From positions 629,001 to 693,000 of the forward strand of contig NZ_AP024523.1 in assembly GCF_024346585.1 (NCBI RefSeq): a stretch of 64,000 nt of DNA. The letters run 5' to 3'. Position 1 is the first letter of the stretch; each line of letters begins with the position of its first letter. The notes under the pieces were generated by a model that saw only the letters and a list, made by a program, of their open reading frames with translations, had not been told where the DNA came from and made no database searches. Positions 62,939 through 64,000 of this stretch are shown in pieces. Both the position numbers and the translations under genes were made by a program. This DNA comes from Streptococcus toyakuensis (GTDB taxonomy: Bacteria > Bacillota > Bacilli > Lactobacillales > Streptococcaceae).

Positions 62939-63712
62939 ATGAAATATAAAGGCTATTTAATTGATTTAGACGGAACCATTTATAAGGGGAAAGATCGAAT
63001 CCCAGCAGGAGAAGCTTTTGTCCATGAATTGCAAAAGCGGGATATCCCCTATCTTTTTGTGACCAACAATACAACTCGCACTCCAGAGAGTGTTCAGGAG
63101 ATGTTGGCTCAGAATTTTAATATTGATACGCCTCTATCGACTGTCTACACAGCGACTTTGGCGACTATCGACTATATGAATGACTTGGATCTTGAAAAGA
63201 CCGTCTATGTCATCGGAGAAGCCGGGCTCAAGGAAGCCATCAAGGCGGCTGGTTATGTGGAAGACAAGGAAAATCCTGCCTATGTGGTAGTAGGTCTGGA
63301 CTGGCAAGTTGACTATGAAAAATTTGCGACAGCAACTCTAGCTATTCAAAAGGGTGCTCACTTTATCGGAACCAATCCTGACCTCAACATCCCGACAGAA
63401 CGCGGTCTTTTGCCTGGTGCGGGTTCACTGATTACCCTTCTTGAAGTGGCAACACGAGTGAAGCCTGTTTATATAGGGAAACCAAATGCCATCATTATGG
63501 ACAAGGCGGTTGAGCACTTAGGTTTGGAACGTGAAGAATTAATCATGGTTGGGGACAATTACTTGACTGATATTCGAGCTGGGATTGATAATGGCATTCC
63601 AACGCTCTTGGTGACGACAGGTTTTACCAAGGCAGAAGAAGTAGCAGACCTACCAATCGCACCGACTCATGTGGTTTCTAGCCTTGCGGAGTGGAACTTT
63701 GATGAAAACTAA
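62939..63712 (+). CDS. HAD-superfamily phosphatase, TIGR01457/NagD type
   Basis: A 257-residue HAD hydrolase with C2-type cap, related to NagD/AraL. Motif I is [11 protein letters not shown] (nucleophile Asp), motif II FVTNNT, motif III Lys in YIGKPNA, and motif [12 protein letters not shown]. Probable role is clearing phosphorylated metabolites; substrate unknown. The start is ATG 62939; an in-frame upstream start would lie inside the thioesterase gene. It overlaps the next gene by 11 nt. Confidence 0.88.
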   Translation: MKYKGYLIDLDGTIYKGKDRIPAGEAFVHELQKRDIPYLFVTNNTTRTPESVQEMLAQNFNIDTPLSTVYTATLATIDYMNDLDLEKTVYVIGEAGLKEAIKAAGYVEDKENPAYVVVGLDWQVDYEKFATATLAIQKGAHFIGTNPDLNIPTERGLLPGAGSLITLLEVATRVKPVYIGKPNAIIMDKAVEHLGLEREELIMVGDNYLTDIRAGIDNGIPTLLVTTGFTKAEEVADLPIAPTHVVSSLAEWNFDEN

Positions 63713-64000
63713 ACTGACCTTTTGGAGCTCTATGCTCTTTTTCCTCTCCCTCTCAATCCTTTTGACCATTTATTTGGCTTGGATTTTTTATCCTTTGGAG
63801 ATTGAGTGGCTGAACTTGACGGATCGAGTTTATCTAAAACCAGAAACTATTCAGTACAACTTTCATATTTTGATGAATTACCTGACCAATCCTTTTAGTC
63901 AGGTCTTGCAGATGCCAGATTTTCGTTCGTCAGCAGCTGGTCTGCACCACTTTGCGGTGGTCAAGAATCTCTTTCACTTGGTGCAGCTAGTAGCTCTAGT
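63702..64000 (+). CDS. TIGR01906-family membrane protein, 3' end outside window
   Basis: The first 99 codons of an integral membrane protein start at ATG 63702 within the end of the HAD gene (11-nt overlap). A signal-anchor-like helix ([18 protein letters not shown]) is followed by an extracytoplasmic segment with [14 protein letters not shown]. The sequence and its place after the HAD gene fit the TIGR01906/DUF1461 family of unknown function. Confidence 0.75.
   Translation, partial: MKTKLTFWSSMLFFLSLSILLTIYLAWIFYPLEIEWLNLTDRVYLKPETIQYNFHILMNYLTNPFSQVLQMPDFRSSAAGLHHFAVVKNLFHLVQLVAL

Overview
The window is a chromosome segment of a mitis-group streptococcus (Streptococcus mitis/oralis, close relatives of S. 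pneumoniae). This rests on low GC, three BOX elements, a vex1-2-3/vncRS locus, a PrtA-type subtilase, YSIRK/LPXTG surface proteins, and housekeeping blocks in an order I know from pneumococcus (truA-thiD-ECF; pepQ-gatD-murT-har-cshA-codY-pncA; queA-nagB-rpsU-hprK-lgt-hemW). No rRNA, CRISPR array, phage or plasmid module is seen.

Layout. 1-14.5 kb: core metabolism (MFS fragment, truA, thiD, ECF S-component, pepQ, gatD/murT peptidoglycan amidation, har, cshA, codY, pncA, tRNA-Leu). It is broken by two related but non-identical IS3-family (IS150 group) elements in opposite orientation, each sitting inside a Rho-independent terminator. 14.7-22.2 kb: an Rpn-type nuclease gene and a very large YSIRK/LPXTG surface protein gene, both out of frame by one base at an A6 tract. 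22.3-31.8 kb: vex1-vex2-vex3, a Pep27-like small ORF, a LysM surface protein with a 1.5-kb EAGTTA/EAGTS repeat array, then vncR-vncS. 31.9-35.7 kb: fba and a three-gene ABC-2 exporter. 35.8-44 kb: tRNA-Thr, a BOX, a tRNA fragment and a 6.6-kb cell-wall subtilase gene (prtA-like). A 90-bp direct repeat carrying a full promoter flanks this block. 44-51.4 kb: a DUF3397 protein, a tRNA-modification pair (radical SAM plus MnmM-like methyltransferase), a Na+/H+ antiporter, YihY, queA and nagB. 51.8-57.7 kb: a third giant surface protein with nine near-identical 216-bp FIVAR repeats, inserted between nagB and rpsU and again flanked by a short direct repeat of host intergenic DNA. 58-64 kb: rpsU, hprK, lgt, DUF948, YtxH, hemW, acyl-ACP thioesterase, HAD phosphatase and a truncated TIGR01906 membrane protein.

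How it fits together. Conserved housekeeping operons alternate with four large repeat-rich surface protein genes that lie in former intergenic gaps. Two of the four (prtA-like and FIVAR protein) are bracketed by direct repeats of host intergenic sequence. One (YSIRK protein at 16 kb) is off-frame through a homopolymer, and one (LysM protein) ends at an in-frame stop followed by a decayed further repeat. The region therefore looks like a set of surface-antigen cassettes under gain, expansion and switching. Several core genes (truA, murT, a radical SAM gene, hemW) have their ATG 6-7 nt after a -10 box, so leaderless mRNAs are predicted.
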